64,000 nt of DNA. Origin: Desulfosporosinus meridiei DSM 13257 (GTDB lineage: Bacteria > Bacillota > Desulfitobacteriia > Desulfitobacteriales > Desulfitobacteriaceae). Every line of letters begins with the position of its first letter. The first letter of the stretch is position 1. The position numbers were made by a program, and so were the translations under genes. Location of the stretch: contig NC_018515.1 in assembly GCF_000231385.2 (NCBI RefSeq), forward strand, positions 2,252,501-2,316,500, given 5' to 3'. Positions 42,785 through 51,627 of this stretch are shown piece by piece. The notes under the pieces are model-generated. The model had not been told where the DNA came from. It made no database searches and saw nothing but the letters and a program-made list of their open reading frames with translations.

Positions 42785-44005
42785 TTATTTAGATTTAGAG
42801 TATTTCGTCAGCACTTGATTTTGAAAATCATCCATAGTCATTCCAACCTGCTCTAAAAAAGATTCCGTAAACTGTGTCTTCTCATTAGTACTTAGGTCTT
42901 GGGCCTTGGGAATTCCTTTAAGCAAAATATCCGTTATGACCTTCTCACCTTTAGTTTTTATTAATTCGTAAACCATCATAAAGGATTCATTATAAGCTAT
43001 ATCACTGGCAGTTTCGGATTCTGTATTTTTCTCCCATTCGATATAACCCATTAAATCTTGTAAGGGGATCGCGGAATTCTTTAAGTCCGGAAACTCAAAT
43101 TCTACATCTGTGAGATAACCTTCAGATCCATAATAAACTGCCAGTCCTTCATCGAACCATCGGGGAATGTCTTCCTTCAGGTTGTTTTCTGCCAGAAATC
43201 CTCGGATATAATAATGAGTATATTCATGCTCAAGGGTATGGATAATTTCTTCTTCATAATTCAGGTCTTGTAAATCCAGATCAAGGGAGGAAGTCTGGTA
43301 GATTTCTTCACTGACCTTTGTATTGGCCATATGAATACTTTTGTTGATATATAAGCCTAAAAGCCGTTGACTTTCGGCAATATCGTTACTCTTGCGAAAC
43401 TGATCTAAATCATTGTATAGTATAAGTTCTATGGGGAAGGGTTCCTTGACATCAAACATCTTGTTTAACCGCTGTTCAATCTCGGGTATAACTTTTACTA
43501 ATTTCTCAGCTAATTCTTTATCCTCTGTGAAATAGTAAACTGTTAAGCGATCATTAGGGCTTAGACTATCCAGGCTGTTAATATACTCTGCACTAGCTTT
43601 ATTGGAGGAGATTTTTCGGGCCAAGTCTTTAATAAACTCAATTTTCTCCGAATTAGTTATCCTGTCTTGACTATTCTCATTCAGGAGCACCTGGGCCATA
43701 GCAGATTGACCGACACCTAATAAGAAGAAACTGGCTAGACAAGATATTAAGATGGCACTCCGAAAAAGCAAAGACCTTCGATTAGGTATTCTAAGGAAGT
43801 TAATTTTCCCTTTGATTAAACCAAATAAAACAATAATGATTAACGGCAGGCATAGGAAAAGTGTAATAACCAGTACATTTTCTAAATTACTATTGCTTGG
43901 AAGGTAAAAAAATACGATTAATCCTGCAAAAACTGTAAAAGCAATAACCCAAGATAAATAAATTAATAAAGATTTAAGGATTCCAATAATTTTTTTAGCT
44001 AAAAT
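42785..44005 (-). CDS. Membrane-anchored peptidase MA-like metallopeptidase; start codon unclear
   Basis: A gluzincin-type metallopeptidase domain: zinc motif in LEHEYTHYY and the third ligand region WFDEGLAVYYG, as in peptidase MA family proteins. The first ATG/GTG/TTG in frame is TTG 43771 (328 residues), but the same frame stays open upstream with two more clear membrane helices (SLLIYLSWVIAFTVFAGLIV; VLVITLFLCLPLIIIVLF) and no stop until just above 44020. AAAGGGAG lies nine bases before an ATT codon at 44005, giving 406 residues and three helices. I list the longer form; an ATT start is rare, and a sequencing error or the shorter form are the alternatives. Substrate unknown. Confidence 0.7.
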   Translation of the reverse strand: MLAKKIIGILKSLLIYLSWVIAFTVFAGLIVFFYLPSNSNLENVLVITLFLCLPLIIIVLFGLIKGKINFLRIPNRRSLLFRSAILISCLASFFLLGVGQSAMAQVLLNENSQDRITNSEKIEFIKDLARKISSNKASAEYINSLDSLSPNDRLTVYYFTEDKELAEKLVKVIPEIEQRLNKMFDVKEPFPIELILYNDLDQFRKSNDIAESQRLLGLYINKSIHMANTKVSEEIYQTSSLDLDLQDLNYEEEIIHTLEHEYTHYYIRGFLAENNLKEDIPRWFDEGLAVYYGSEGYLTDVEFEFPDLKNSAIPLQDLMGYIEWEKNTESETASDIAYNESFMMVYELIKTKGEKVITDILLKGIPKAQDLSTNEKTQFTESFLEQVGMTMDDFQNQVLTKYSKSK

Positions 44006-44384
44006 AGAAGCCCACTCCCTTTTTAATTTATAAATTTACAGCTTCATCAGTTTAGCAATGAATCTTGCTTTGCGCTAGAGGTATCCATTGGTAATCCTCA
44101 CTGGCAAGAAAGGCAATTATTAGGCGCGAACTTGAAATGCAGATAAAATAAGGACAGAGGTGTGTTCACCTGAATCTATCACCCTCTGTCGGTTCCTTTG
44201 TTAAGGAATTAGAGATTAATTTAATATATCGATAAAAAAATAGTTAAAACCTGCCTTTCGCCTTTCGTCCTCGTTCTCCCTTGATTGTATTGCGGCATAA
44301 AAATAACGCTACTCAATAATTCTTTGTTGCAAAACGATAAATAATGTATTAGAATACAACTATCAAATAAGAGAGGTGCTATTG

Positions 44385-44864
44385 ATGAAACGAGAAACAT
44401 TCTTTTTAAAGTTAGTGGTTATTCTAATGAGTCTTCCTGTCCTTGCTTTATGTATTTTTGTGGTGCCTGAAATAGCTGAATTTTTTGCGGAGTTAAATCC
44501 AACGTTAGCTTATTTGCAATATCCCTTTCAAATGGGGTTGTATGTAACGGCGATAGTATTTTTCGTTGCCTTGTACCAGGCCTTAAGACTTTTAAGCTAT
44601 ATTGATAATAACCAGGCGTTTTCGGAGTTATCTGTAAAGGCTTTAAAGAATATCAAATACTGTGCCATCACCATCAGTTCTTTATACGTGGTATTTATGC
44701 CACTCATCTATCTCATGGCTGAGGTAGATGATGCCCCAGGCATTATAGTAATCGGAATGGTCATTATTTTTGGTTGCAGTGTGGTTGCGGTTTTTGCCGC
44801 TGTTCTGCAAAAACTATTAAGAAGTGCCATAGAGATAAAGTCTGAAAATGATTTAACAGTCTGA
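44385..44864 (+). CDS. DUF2975 family membrane protein
   Basis: About 159 residues, with four hydrophobic helices (FFLKLVVILMSLPVLALCIF; FQMGLYVTAIVFFVALYQAL; YCAITISSLYVVFMPLIYLM; IIVIGMVIIFGCSVVAVFAAVL). The pattern RLLSYIDNNQAFSELSVKALKNIKYCAI is typical of DUF2975 (quoted here in part: LSYIDNNQAFS). It pairs with the small Cro/CI-type regulator gene 10 bases downstream, a common two-gene arrangement in Firmicutes. ATG 44385 after GAGAGGTG. The role is unknown. The upstream gap 44006-44384 has only an AGGACAGAGG/CCTCTGTC inverted repeat (44151-44200). Confidence 0.88.
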   Translation: MKRETFFLKLVVILMSLPVLALCIFVVPEIAEFFAELNPTLAYLQYPFQMGLYVTAIVFFVALYQALRLLSYIDNNQAFSELSVKALKNIKYCAITISSLYVVFMPLIYLMAEVDDAPGIIVIGMVIIFGCSVVAVFAAVLQKLLRSAIEIKSENDLTV

Positions 44865-44874
44865 GGTGAATAAG

Positions 44875-45090
44875 ATGGCGATTATAATTAATATTGACGT
44901 GATGTTGGCTAAAAGAAAAATGAGCGTTACAGAACTTTCGGAGAGAGTTGGAATAACAATGGCTAACCTTTCTATTCTAAAAAATGGGAAAGCCAAAGCG
45001 ATTCGATTAACAACGTTAGAGGGGATTTGTAAAGCTTTAGAATGTCAGCCTGGAGATATTTTAGAATACAAAAATGACCAAGACAATTAA
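44875..45090 (+). CDS. Small XRE/Cro-type helix-turn-helix regulator (YozG-like)
   Basis: 71 residues, almost all one helix-turn-helix domain: MLAKRKMSVTELSERVGITMANLSILK with recognition helix MANLSILKNGK (quoted in part: SERVGITMANLSILK), then TTLEGICKALECQPGDILEY, the standard ending of this subfamily. It follows the DUF2975 gene with a 10-base gap and is probably a regulator of that pair or a partner acting with the membrane protein. ATG 44875 after GAGGTG. Confidence 0.9.
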   Translation: MAIIINIDVMLAKRKMSVTELSERVGITMANLSILKNGKAKAIRLTTLEGICKALECQPGDILEYKNDQDN

Positions 45091-45135
45091 TGATAATCAA
45101 GTTGGGATCTTTAAGTAAAAAGAAAGGGCAATGGA

Positions 45136-46482
45136 ATGAAAATTAAATTAATCCAGCCAAAAATGAGTCTTAGACCCATGGATTCAGAATTTAAACGCTT
45201 AATGTCACCTTCCTTGTCCCTATTAGTATTAGCTGCTCTTACTCCGAAGGAACATTCAATAATCATTGAAGATGAAAATGCTAATCTACTTAACTTAGAG
45301 GATTCCCCAGATCTAGTTGGAATTACAGTGAATATTGATACTTCTAATCGAGGGTATCAAATTGCTGAGTATTATCGCAAGAAAAAGGTCCCAGTCATCC
45401 TGGGCGGGATTCATGTCAGTGCAAATCCTGAAGAAGCCTTACAGTTTGCGGATTCTATTTGTATCGGAGAGGCTGAAAACCTTTGGCTTGATATTCTTTC
45501 CGACGTAAGTCTAGGTCAACTAAAACCTAAGTATTATTCCACGATAATAGCTGATCCCAGCAAAATACCTATTCCACGCTGGAGTCTAACTCCCTCTGGA
45601 AAATACCTCTATACTAATATCATTGTTGCCAGCCGTGGATGCCCCTTTAAATGTGAATTCTGCTATAATAGCTGCGATTATGTACATCATCAATATCGCA
45701 ATCGGCCAATAGCCAATGTCCTTGAGGAGATAAAACAGCTAAAAACCAAACACGTCATGTTCATTGATGATAACCTTATTGGGGATATTGGCTGGACCAG
45801 AGCATTTCTTGAGGAAATTAAACCCCTTGGTCTCAAATGGAATGCAGCTGTATCTGCTAATATACTCAATCATCTGGATGTATTAGATCAAATGCAAGAG
45901 AGTGGTTGTCAAAGCCTATTTATTGGCTTCGAGTCAATTAATGAACAGTCCATTCGAAGTGTTCAAAAGTTCCAAAATAAACGAGAAAATTATGAGCGCT
46001 TGATTCATGAGCTGCATAAGCGAGGTATTATGGTAAATGCCAGCCTTGTCTTTGGTTTTGATCATGATTCTCCCCAAGTTTTTCAAAACACTCTGGACTG
46101 GTTGGTTAAAAACAAAGTCGAAACAATGACAGCTCACATTCTCACACCGTATCCAGGTACAATTTTATATGAAAGGTTCTTTTCAGAGGGAAGGATTGTT
46201 GATTTTGATTTAAGCCATTATAACACTGCCAACGTTGTCTTTTCCCCTAAACAGATGAGTCAGAAAGAATTACTAGAGGGGTATTTGTGGATTTACAAAG
46301 AGTTCTACTCATTTAAAAATATTTTTAAAAGAATACCTGACCATCCGAAGCAAAAAGTGCCATATCTGTTATTTAGTTTAATCTATCGTAAATTTGGGAA
46401 ATTAATTTCTAAAATTGCTAGTTTGGGTTTTATGAGTTCTGTTGGTAGATTAGCAAGGAAGCTTTCTTATCATATTGAGTAA
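45136..46482 (+). CDS. B12-binding-domain radical SAM protein
   Basis: 448 residues. The N-terminal 130 residues form a Rossmann-like B12-binding domain (SPSLSLLVLAALTP; DLVGITVNIDTSNRGYQIA; VPVILGGIHVSANPEEAL) without the DxHxxG histidine motif, as in many such enzymes. The radical SAM cluster motif is ASRGCPFKCEFCYNS at about residue 170, with FIDDNLIGD and VNASLVFGFDHDS further on. The substrate is unknown; relatives act in hopanoid, tetrapyrrole, antibiotic and lipid chemistry. It lies between the two B12 operons but has its own terminator. AAAGGG before ATG. Confidence 0.9.
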   Translation: MKIKLIQPKMSLRPMDSEFKRLMSPSLSLLVLAALTPKEHSIIIEDENANLLNLEDSPDLVGITVNIDTSNRGYQIAEYYRKKKVPVILGGIHVSANPEEALQFADSICIGEAENLWLDILSDVSLGQLKPKYYSTIIADPSKIPIPRWSLTPSGKYLYTNIIVASRGCPFKCEFCYNSCDYVHHQYRNRPIANVLEEIKQLKTKHVMFIDDNLIGDIGWTRAFLEEIKPLGLKWNAAVSANILNHLDVLDQMQESGCQSLFIGFESINEQSIRSVQKFQNKRENYERLIHELHKRGIMVNASLVFGFDHDSPQVFQNTLDWLVKNKVETMTAHILTPYPGTILYERFFSEGRIVDFDLSHYNTANVVFSPKQMSQKELLEGYLWIYKEFYSFKNIFKRIPDHPKQKVPYLLFSLIYRKFGKLISKIASLGFMSSVGRLARKLSYHIE

Positions 46483-46488
46483 GCTCTT

Positions 46489-46544
46489 AACCGAAGAACA
46501 GTGGCTTGTTTACTTACAACATGCCACTGTTCTTCGGTTCTATT
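46489..46544 (+). terminator. Intrinsic terminator after the radical SAM gene
   Basis: A perfect 17-bp stem AACCGAAGAACAGTGGC with its complement, a 17-base loop and CTATTTTC. It starts 7 bases after the stop codon. Confidence 0.75.
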
Positions 46545-46658
46545 TTCTTTCCTTATGAGTTAAGAAAAAACATCCTGCAAATCTATTATAAGATCTTGAA
46601 AAATGCCTACGACGATTGAATCTTCCTCAATATACACTTCCGGGCGGCTAAATTTTCC

Positions 46659-47138
46659 TTACTTAGTAAGTTGGAAAACCGAAATAGTCTTTTCCTCCGG
46701 GTGAACGATCCAGTACTCACGAACCCCAACTTTTTCATAAAGATTAAATTTATCTTTAAGGTCTTTTTGAAACGTAGAGGGTGAAGTTATCTCAATAACC
46801 AAGTCTGGACTTCCTATACAACCCCGATCGTCTAATTTATGTTTGTCACAAATGATTACAATATCAGGTTGTACGACAGTAGATGTTTGATCAGCACTCT
46901 CATGTACTTGGGGTAAACGTACATCGAAGGGGGCAGCGTAAACTCTGCATTGTTTTCATTTCATATAATTGTTGAATAGAGTATGTAACTGACCAGAAAT
47001 CTCTTGATGCTTACGAGAAGGGGCGGGAGTCATATTGTAAGCTTTGCCGTTAATTAATTCCCAGCGCTCATCATCTGGCCACGTGAGGTAGTCTGGGTAT
47101 GTAAACAATCGTTGATTGTACTTTAGATTCTTACCCAA
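46659..47138 (-). pseudogene. Uma2 family (DUF820) endonuclease-like gene broken by one in-frame stop
   Basis: On the minus strand one frame reads through the entire Uma2 fold: FTYPDYLTWPDDERWELINGK, SRKHQEISGQLHTLFNNYMK, a TGA at 46956-46958, then KQCRVYAAPFDVRLP, QPDIVIICD, GSPDLVIEITSPSTF, NLYEKVGVREYWIVHP. No frameshift is needed; only the stop interrupts it. TTG 47138 after GGAGGG is the likely original start. Uma2 proteins belong to the PD-(D/E)xK nuclease group and are highly multiplied in some bacteria. As it stands only 60 residues would be made. It could be a recent inactivation or a sequencing error. Confidence 0.85.
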
Positions 47139-47358
47139 GGAAATCCCTCCGTTCCATTTATTTCCTATCAATAATCTAACATATCCGCTTACGTAGAACA
47201 AGAACATAATAAGAATACCGGAATGACATGTATTTGAATAAACTTTGTGAATATTATAATGTTTTTAACAAATTATTTTGAAATAGAGGAATTTAGTATA
47301 TACTTATAGAATAACTCATTATTGTTAAGACTCAATTTGTTAAATTAATATTGTTATG

Positions 47359-47517
47359 CTTAAGGTTCCTTTGAATTTAAAGGATCTAAGAGGGGAAGTC
47401 GGTGAAAATCCGGCGCGGTCCCGCCACTGTAAACAAGGAGTTTTCTTCGCCTAGTTGTGTTATTAGACATGATTAATGGAGAGAATGATGATCTGAAGCC
47501 AGGAAACCTGCCTTAAG
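47359..47517 (+). promoter_or_regulatory. Cobalamin riboswitch 2 (aptamer)
   Basis: P1 CTTAAGG/CCTTAAG encloses the conserved core AGGGGAAGTCGGTGAAAATCC, GCGGTCCCGCCACTGTAA, and the closing GAAGCCAGGAAACCTGCC. It controls the main cobalamin operon that begins at 47692. The terminator at 47574-47598 is the probable expression platform. The remaining part of the 553-base gap (47139-47358) is AT-rich promoter region without a gene. Confidence 0.97.
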
Positions 47518-47573
47518 TAGCATCACCAACCTACGAGCGATAGGAGATGTGTGTGTTTATTTGGGTAAACCAT

Positions 47574-47598
47574 ACGAGCCGCTCAGGCTCGTTTTTTT
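47574..47598 (+). terminator. Expression-platform terminator of riboswitch 2
   Basis: A 7-bp stem ACGAGCC/GGCTCGT with a GCTCA loop and a run of seven T. It lies 57 bases after the aptamer and 94 bases before cbiET. The upstream CTACGAGCG stretch at 47531-47539 could compete in an alternative fold. Confidence 0.88.
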
Positions 47599-47691
47599 AT
47601 ACTATACTGAAAAAAGCGAAAATAGACCGAAGCCGCCTGACAGAAGGCTAACAAGTACTAAAACATCAACATTAGGGAAGAAGGGTAATGA

Positions 47692-48942
47692 ATGTTACAG
47701 GTGATCGGCATTGGCCCTGGGAGGCCGGAATGGTTGCCACCCGCGATTAATGAACTTGTGAAGAACTGCGAAATCTTGATCGGAGGATCTAGGGCTCTGG
47801 AACTCTTTCCAGATTTCACGGGACAAACCTATGTCCTGTCCGGTAATCTGGCCAGGAGTATAGAAGTGATCCGAAGCGCATTAACGGAAAAGAACGTTAT
47901 TGGAGTTCTCGTCTCCGGTGATCCAGGGTTTTTTAGTTTTTTACCCAGACTTAAGAAAGAGTTTCCCGAGGAGAGGATCGATGTACATCCGGGGATTAGT
48001 TCTCTGCAGTTTGCCTTTGCCAGAGCTGAGCTTGCTTGGCAGGAGGCAGACTTTGCCAGTGTTCATGGCCGCGAGCTGTCAGTATTACCTCAAGTGATAA
48101 CCCGTCCGACAGCGGTTCTGACCGGTGGGGAAAACACTCCCCAGGCAATTGCTCAATTTTATCTGGAGCAGGGAAATAATCCGCAGATATCCATAGGAAA
48201 TGCCCTGGCTTATCCGGAGGAATTTTGGGCAACAATGGATGCAGAGAAGTTGGCTCAGGAAGAGACCTTGCTAAAGAATGCCATTGTCATTCTTCATCCG
48301 GATTCTAAGCAAACGAGTATCTCTAATAACCAACCATCTGATTCCTATCCCCCTAAGAGAGGTACAAAGTTAAGTCTGGGAATACCAGACGAGGAGTTCT
48401 TAAGGGGCAAGGTTCCCATGACCAAAGCGGAAATCCGCGTCCAAGTCCTGGCCAAAGCCCAAATTTCTACAAAGGATCGCGTTGTAGACATCGGTGCGGG
48501 CACGGGGAGTATAAGTATTGAAGCTGCCGGTCTGGCTTCTGAAGGTGTGGTATACGCCATCGAACACAATACGGAGGCTCAGGAACTAATTCTAGCTAAT
48601 CAAGAAAAGTTTGCAGTTCCAAATCTTCGGCTAATTCCAGGAGCCGCTCCCGATGTCTTCGGAGAGCTGCCTCCGGTGGATGTCTGTATCATCGGCGGCA
48701 GCAGCGGCAGACTGTCGGAAATACTACAAACAGTTCCCCTGATTAAAGGGGGAAGGATCGTGATCACAGCAGTAACCATAGAAACTGTTGCCCAAGGGTT
48801 AAAATTGCTCACGGATTACAACTATCAGGATATTGACACGATTTCTATTCAAGCTGTCCGCTGGAAAACAGTACAAACCTTGCATATGGCTCAAGCATTG
48901 AATCCAATCTTTATTATCTCAGCAAGAAAAGGGGAAAAGTGA
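47692..48942 (+). CDS. cbiET: Precorrin-6Y C5,15-methyltransferase (decarboxylating), CbiE-CbiT fusion
   Basis: Bifunctional enzyme that methylates C-5 and C-15 and removes the C-12 acetate carboxyl during corrin synthesis. 416 residues. The CbiE half (1 to about 195) has the tetrapyrrole-methylase start VIGIGPGRPEWLPPA and VLVSGDPGFFSFLP. The CbiT half (about 230-416) has MTKAEIRVQVLAKAQIS and the SAM loop VDIGAGTGSISIEAA. In many anaerobes these are separate genes; here they are joined, like CobL. First gene of the second riboswitch operon. The stop overlaps the next start (TGATG). Confidence 0.95.
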   Translation: MLQVIGIGPGRPEWLPPAINELVKNCEILIGGSRALELFPDFTGQTYVLSGNLARSIEVIRSALTEKNVIGVLVSGDPGFFSFLPRLKKEFPEERIDVHPGISSLQFAFARAELAWQEADFASVHGRELSVLPQVITRPTAVLTGGENTPQAIAQFYLEQGNNPQISIGNALAYPEEFWATMDAEKLAQEETLLKNAIVILHPDSKQTSISNNQPSDSYPPKRGTKLSLGIPDEEFLRGKVPMTKAEIRVQVLAKAQISTKDRVVDIGAGTGSISIEAAGLASEGVVYAIEHNTEAQELILANQEKFAVPNLRLIPGAAPDVFGELPPVDVCIIGGSSGRLSEILQTVPLIKGGRIVITAVTIETVAQGLKLLTDYNYQDIDTISIQAVRWKTVQTLHMAQALNPIFIISARKGEK

Positions 48943-49679
48943 TGAATATATCATGGGGGAAATTCTATGGAGTCGGAGTCGGTCCCGGTGACCCTCAACT
49001 CTTGACCTTACAAGCTGTCGAAGTACTAAAATCCGTCGATTTAGTAGCCGTTCCAAAATCCAAGATGGATCGAGAAAGTGTGGCTTGGGATATAGCTAAA
49101 GTTCATTGTCCCTCAGATGCTCGTTTAATGGAACTAGAAATGCCGATGACTGCTGATCAGCAGGTTTTAGCAAAAGCTTGGCAAACTGGAGCTGAAGCCA
49201 TTTTGGCAGAATTAAAGCAGGGTAAATCAGTAGCCTTCATTACCTTAGGCGACCCATCCCTGTATAGTACCTACAGTTATTTGCTTAATATTCTTCAGGA
49301 ACAATTACCCCAGGAATGCATTAAAACTATCCCCGGAATAACAGCCATGGCTGCCGCAGCCGCCAAGATTAACCTGCCGCTGGCCACAGGGGATGAACCT
49401 CTCCTTATCTTACCAAGTACGGAAGATGTGGGAGACTACCTGAACTTCCCTAATCTAGTCCTGATGAAAGTCTCCCGCAGGCTTCCTGACATTTTGACGT
49501 TGTTGGAAAAACGTGAGAGAAAGGCAGTTTTGCTGACTCGTCTCGGACAAGCTGAAGAGAGAATTCGTTGGGAACCTAAGCCCGAGGATTTCAAATCGGA
49601 AAAAGTTGACTATCTCAGCCTGTTGCTTGTCAAAAAAGATTTATTGGGGAGGGAAAACAGTGAGCCAAAAGAAAACTAG
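48942..49679 (+). CDS. cbiL: Cobalt-precorrin-2 C20-methyltransferase
   Basis: Methylates C-20 of cobalt-precorrin-2 using SAM. About 245 residues. Tetrapyrrole methylase fold: GVGVGPGDPQLLTLQAVEVL at the N-terminus, VAFITLGDPSLYSTYSYL for the SAM loop, and TIPGITAMAAAAAKINLPL. The SKMDRESVAWDIA stretch is characteristic of CbiL/CobI. The ATG at 48942 overlaps the stop of cbiET by one base, and the end overlaps cbiF by 20 bases, so translation is coupled throughout. Confidence 0.95.
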   Translation: MNISWGKFYGVGVGPGDPQLLTLQAVEVLKSVDLVAVPKSKMDRESVAWDIAKVHCPSDARLMELEMPMTADQQVLAKAWQTGAEAILAELKQGKSVAFITLGDPSLYSTYSYLLNILQEQLPQECIKTIPGITAMAAAAAKINLPLATGDEPLLILPSTEDVGDYLNFPNLVLMKVSRRLPDILTLLEKRERKAVLLTRLGQAEERIRWEPKPEDFKSEKVDYLSLLLVKKDLLGRENSEPKEN

Positions 49680-50451
49680 CCAAGGCCAAGTGATTTTTGT
49701 CGGAGCCGGTCCGGGGGATCCTGAGCTCATCACACTCAAAGGAGCCCGGGCTATAGAGGGTGCAGACCGGGTGATTTATGCCGGATCGTTAGTTAATCCG
49801 GAATTACTGGGGATGTGTCGTCCGGGTGTCCCTTGCCATGATAGTGCTCATCTCACTCTAGAAGAAGTTGTGGCCCTCATGCTGGAGGGAACGAATAACG
49901 GAGAGACAGTTGTTCGCCTTCACACCGGAGACCCCAGTATGTATGGTGCTATTAAGGAGCAATTCGAATACTTAGATAAACAAGAGATTCCCTATTCTGT
50001 CATACCGGGAGTGAGTTCAGTGTTTGCAGCTGCAGCAGCGGTAAAGAGAGAATTTACTCTGCCGGATATCAGTCAAACCTTGATTCTAACTCGTTTAGCC
50101 GGTCGAACTCCTGTACCGGAGCGTGAGGCACTCTCTAAATTGGCTCAGCATCAAGCCAGTATGGCGATTTTCCTAAGTGTTCAAGACATGGGAACTGTGG
50201 TCAAAGAGTTGCTGGATGGGGGGTACCCTGCCTCAACTCCTATTGCCGTTATCGCTAAAGCAAGCTGGCCGGATGAAGAGATTCTCTTGGGAACCCTAGA
50301 AACCATCGTGGAAAAGGTTAAAGGGGCAGGAATCCGTAAACAGGCGCAAATTCTGGTAGGAGATTTCTTAGATCCTGCCAAGGGTTATGCACGGTCAAAA
50401 CTCTACGATCCGACCTTTACCCATGAATACCGACAAGGGACAGATAAGTAA
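49660..50451 (+). CDS. cbiF: Cobalt-precorrin-4 C11-methyltransferase
   Basis: Methylates C-11 of cobalt-precorrin-4. 263 residues. VIFVGAGPGDPELITLKGARAI and VIYAGSLVNPELL are diagnostic of CbiF/CobM, and VVRLHTGDPSMYGAIKEQ holds the SAM loop; SVIPGVSSVFAAAAAV follows. I chose GTG 49660, seven bases after GGGGAGGG; the frame to 49606 reads through the end of cbiL. The next gene begins immediately after the stop. Confidence 0.96.
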   Translation: MSQKKTSQGQVIFVGAGPGDPELITLKGARAIEGADRVIYAGSLVNPELLGMCRPGVPCHDSAHLTLEEVVALMLEGTNNGETVVRLHTGDPSMYGAIKEQFEYLDKQEIPYSVIPGVSSVFAAAAAVKREFTLPDISQTLILTRLAGRTPVPEREALSKLAQHQASMAIFLSVQDMGTVVKELLDGGYPASTPIAVIAKASWPDEEILLGTLETIVEKVKGAGIRKQAQILVGDFLDPAKGYARSKLYDPTFTHEYRQGTDK

Positions 50452-51627
50452 GTGAACACCGAAGCCAATAAGGTCACGACAAAAAACCACTACCAAGACT
50501 TTGATGGCATGGATAATCCTCCAAGCGGGAAAGCAGCTCTTTTGTCCTTAACTGACCGAGGCTTGGATACGATCCTGCGTATTGGCAAGACTTTACCGGA
50601 TAATGTTAGATTTGAGGTTTATCTTCATGAAAAGGTACTCCGTCCGGGAAATAACCATAATCGACAAGCCCAAACCCAAGGCCAATCTCAAATTCAACTA
50701 CAAACCTTCAGCCACTTAAGGGATGTTGTTCCTCGCCTGTGGCAAGAATCAGCAGTGCTGATCTTTGTCATGGCAACAGGAATTGTGGTGCGTCAAATAG
50801 CTTCTTTAATAGAAGGAAAAGATCGAGACCCAGCTGTTTTGGTCTTAGATGAGGAAGGGGAATTCGTAATTCCTTTGCTGTCCGGTCATTTAGGGGGCGC
50901 TAATACTTGGGCTAGGAAAATTTCCACACAGATTGGGGCAGTGCCCGTTATTACCACTGCTACGGATGTAAGAGGAATGGTGGCTCCTGACGAATATGCC
51001 CGTAGATTTGGCTGGAAGGTAGAACCGGTTCATCATTTGCCGGAGGTCAACAGCTTATTATTAAACCGAGAATATCTTAAGGTCTGGGCCAAGTATCCCT
51101 TAAAGCCAGAGCACCATGCCTTCACAAAGGATACTCATTATTGCTTCTTAACTGAAAATGAAAAGGATCAAGCTAATGTTATTATTGATGCTTTTCCTAA
51201 TTTGTCGCTTAAAAGGGATTGTCTATATTTAGTCCCCCCGGTTTTAAGTGTTGGGGTAGGATGCAGACGAGGGGTTGCCCAGGAGGTCATTTTGGAGCGT
51301 ATAAAAATGGCTGTAGAGCAACTCGGAGCTTCCCTTAAAGCCATCGCCGGTATTTATAGTATTGACCTTAAATCTGATGAAGTGGGACTGATTGAAGCAG
51401 CTAAATGCTTGAAGGTTCCCTTTAAAACCTTTCGTGCCGATGAACTGCAAAGAGTTAATCTTCAAGAACAATTAAGTCGATCAAATTTTGTAAGCGAAAA
51501 GATAGGAGTGGACGGTGTATGCGAAGCAGCGAGTTTACTGGGAGCCCAAATGGGGAGGTTAATTCTGCCCAAGACCAAGGGGCAGGGAGTAACGGTAGCC
51601 ATCAGCATAGAAAACTATATGTCGTAG
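50452..51627 (+). CDS. cbiG: Cobalt-precorrin-5A hydrolase
   Basis: Opens the delta-lactone ring of cobalt-precorrin-5A with loss of acetaldehyde, a step specific to the anaerobic pathway. 391 residues. The N-terminal domain shows AVLIFVMATGIVVRQIAS and VIPLLSGHLGGANTWARKI (the HLGG motif); the C-terminal domain shows SVGVGCRRGVAQEVIL and SIDLKSDEVGLIEAA. The first 55 residues and a Gln-rich segment (QAQTQGQSQIQLQ) are loosely conserved. GTG start directly after the cbiF stop. Its end overlaps cbiH by 109 bases, the longest overlap in the operon. Confidence 0.95.
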   Translation: MNTEANKVTTKNHYQDFDGMDNPPSGKAALLSLTDRGLDTILRIGKTLPDNVRFEVYLHEKVLRPGNNHNRQAQTQGQSQIQLQTFSHLRDVVPRLWQESAVLIFVMATGIVVRQIASLIEGKDRDPAVLVLDEEGEFVIPLLSGHLGGANTWARKISTQIGAVPVITTATDVRGMVAPDEYARRFGWKVEPVHHLPEVNSLLLNREYLKVWAKYPLKPEHHAFTKDTHYCFLTENEKDQANVIIDAFPNLSLKRDCLYLVPPVLSVGVGCRRGVAQEVILERIKMAVEQLGASLKAIAGIYSIDLKSDEVGLIEAAKCLKVPFKTFRADELQRVNLQEQLSRSNFVSEKIGVDGVCEAASLLGAQMGRLILPKTKGQGVTVAISIENYMS

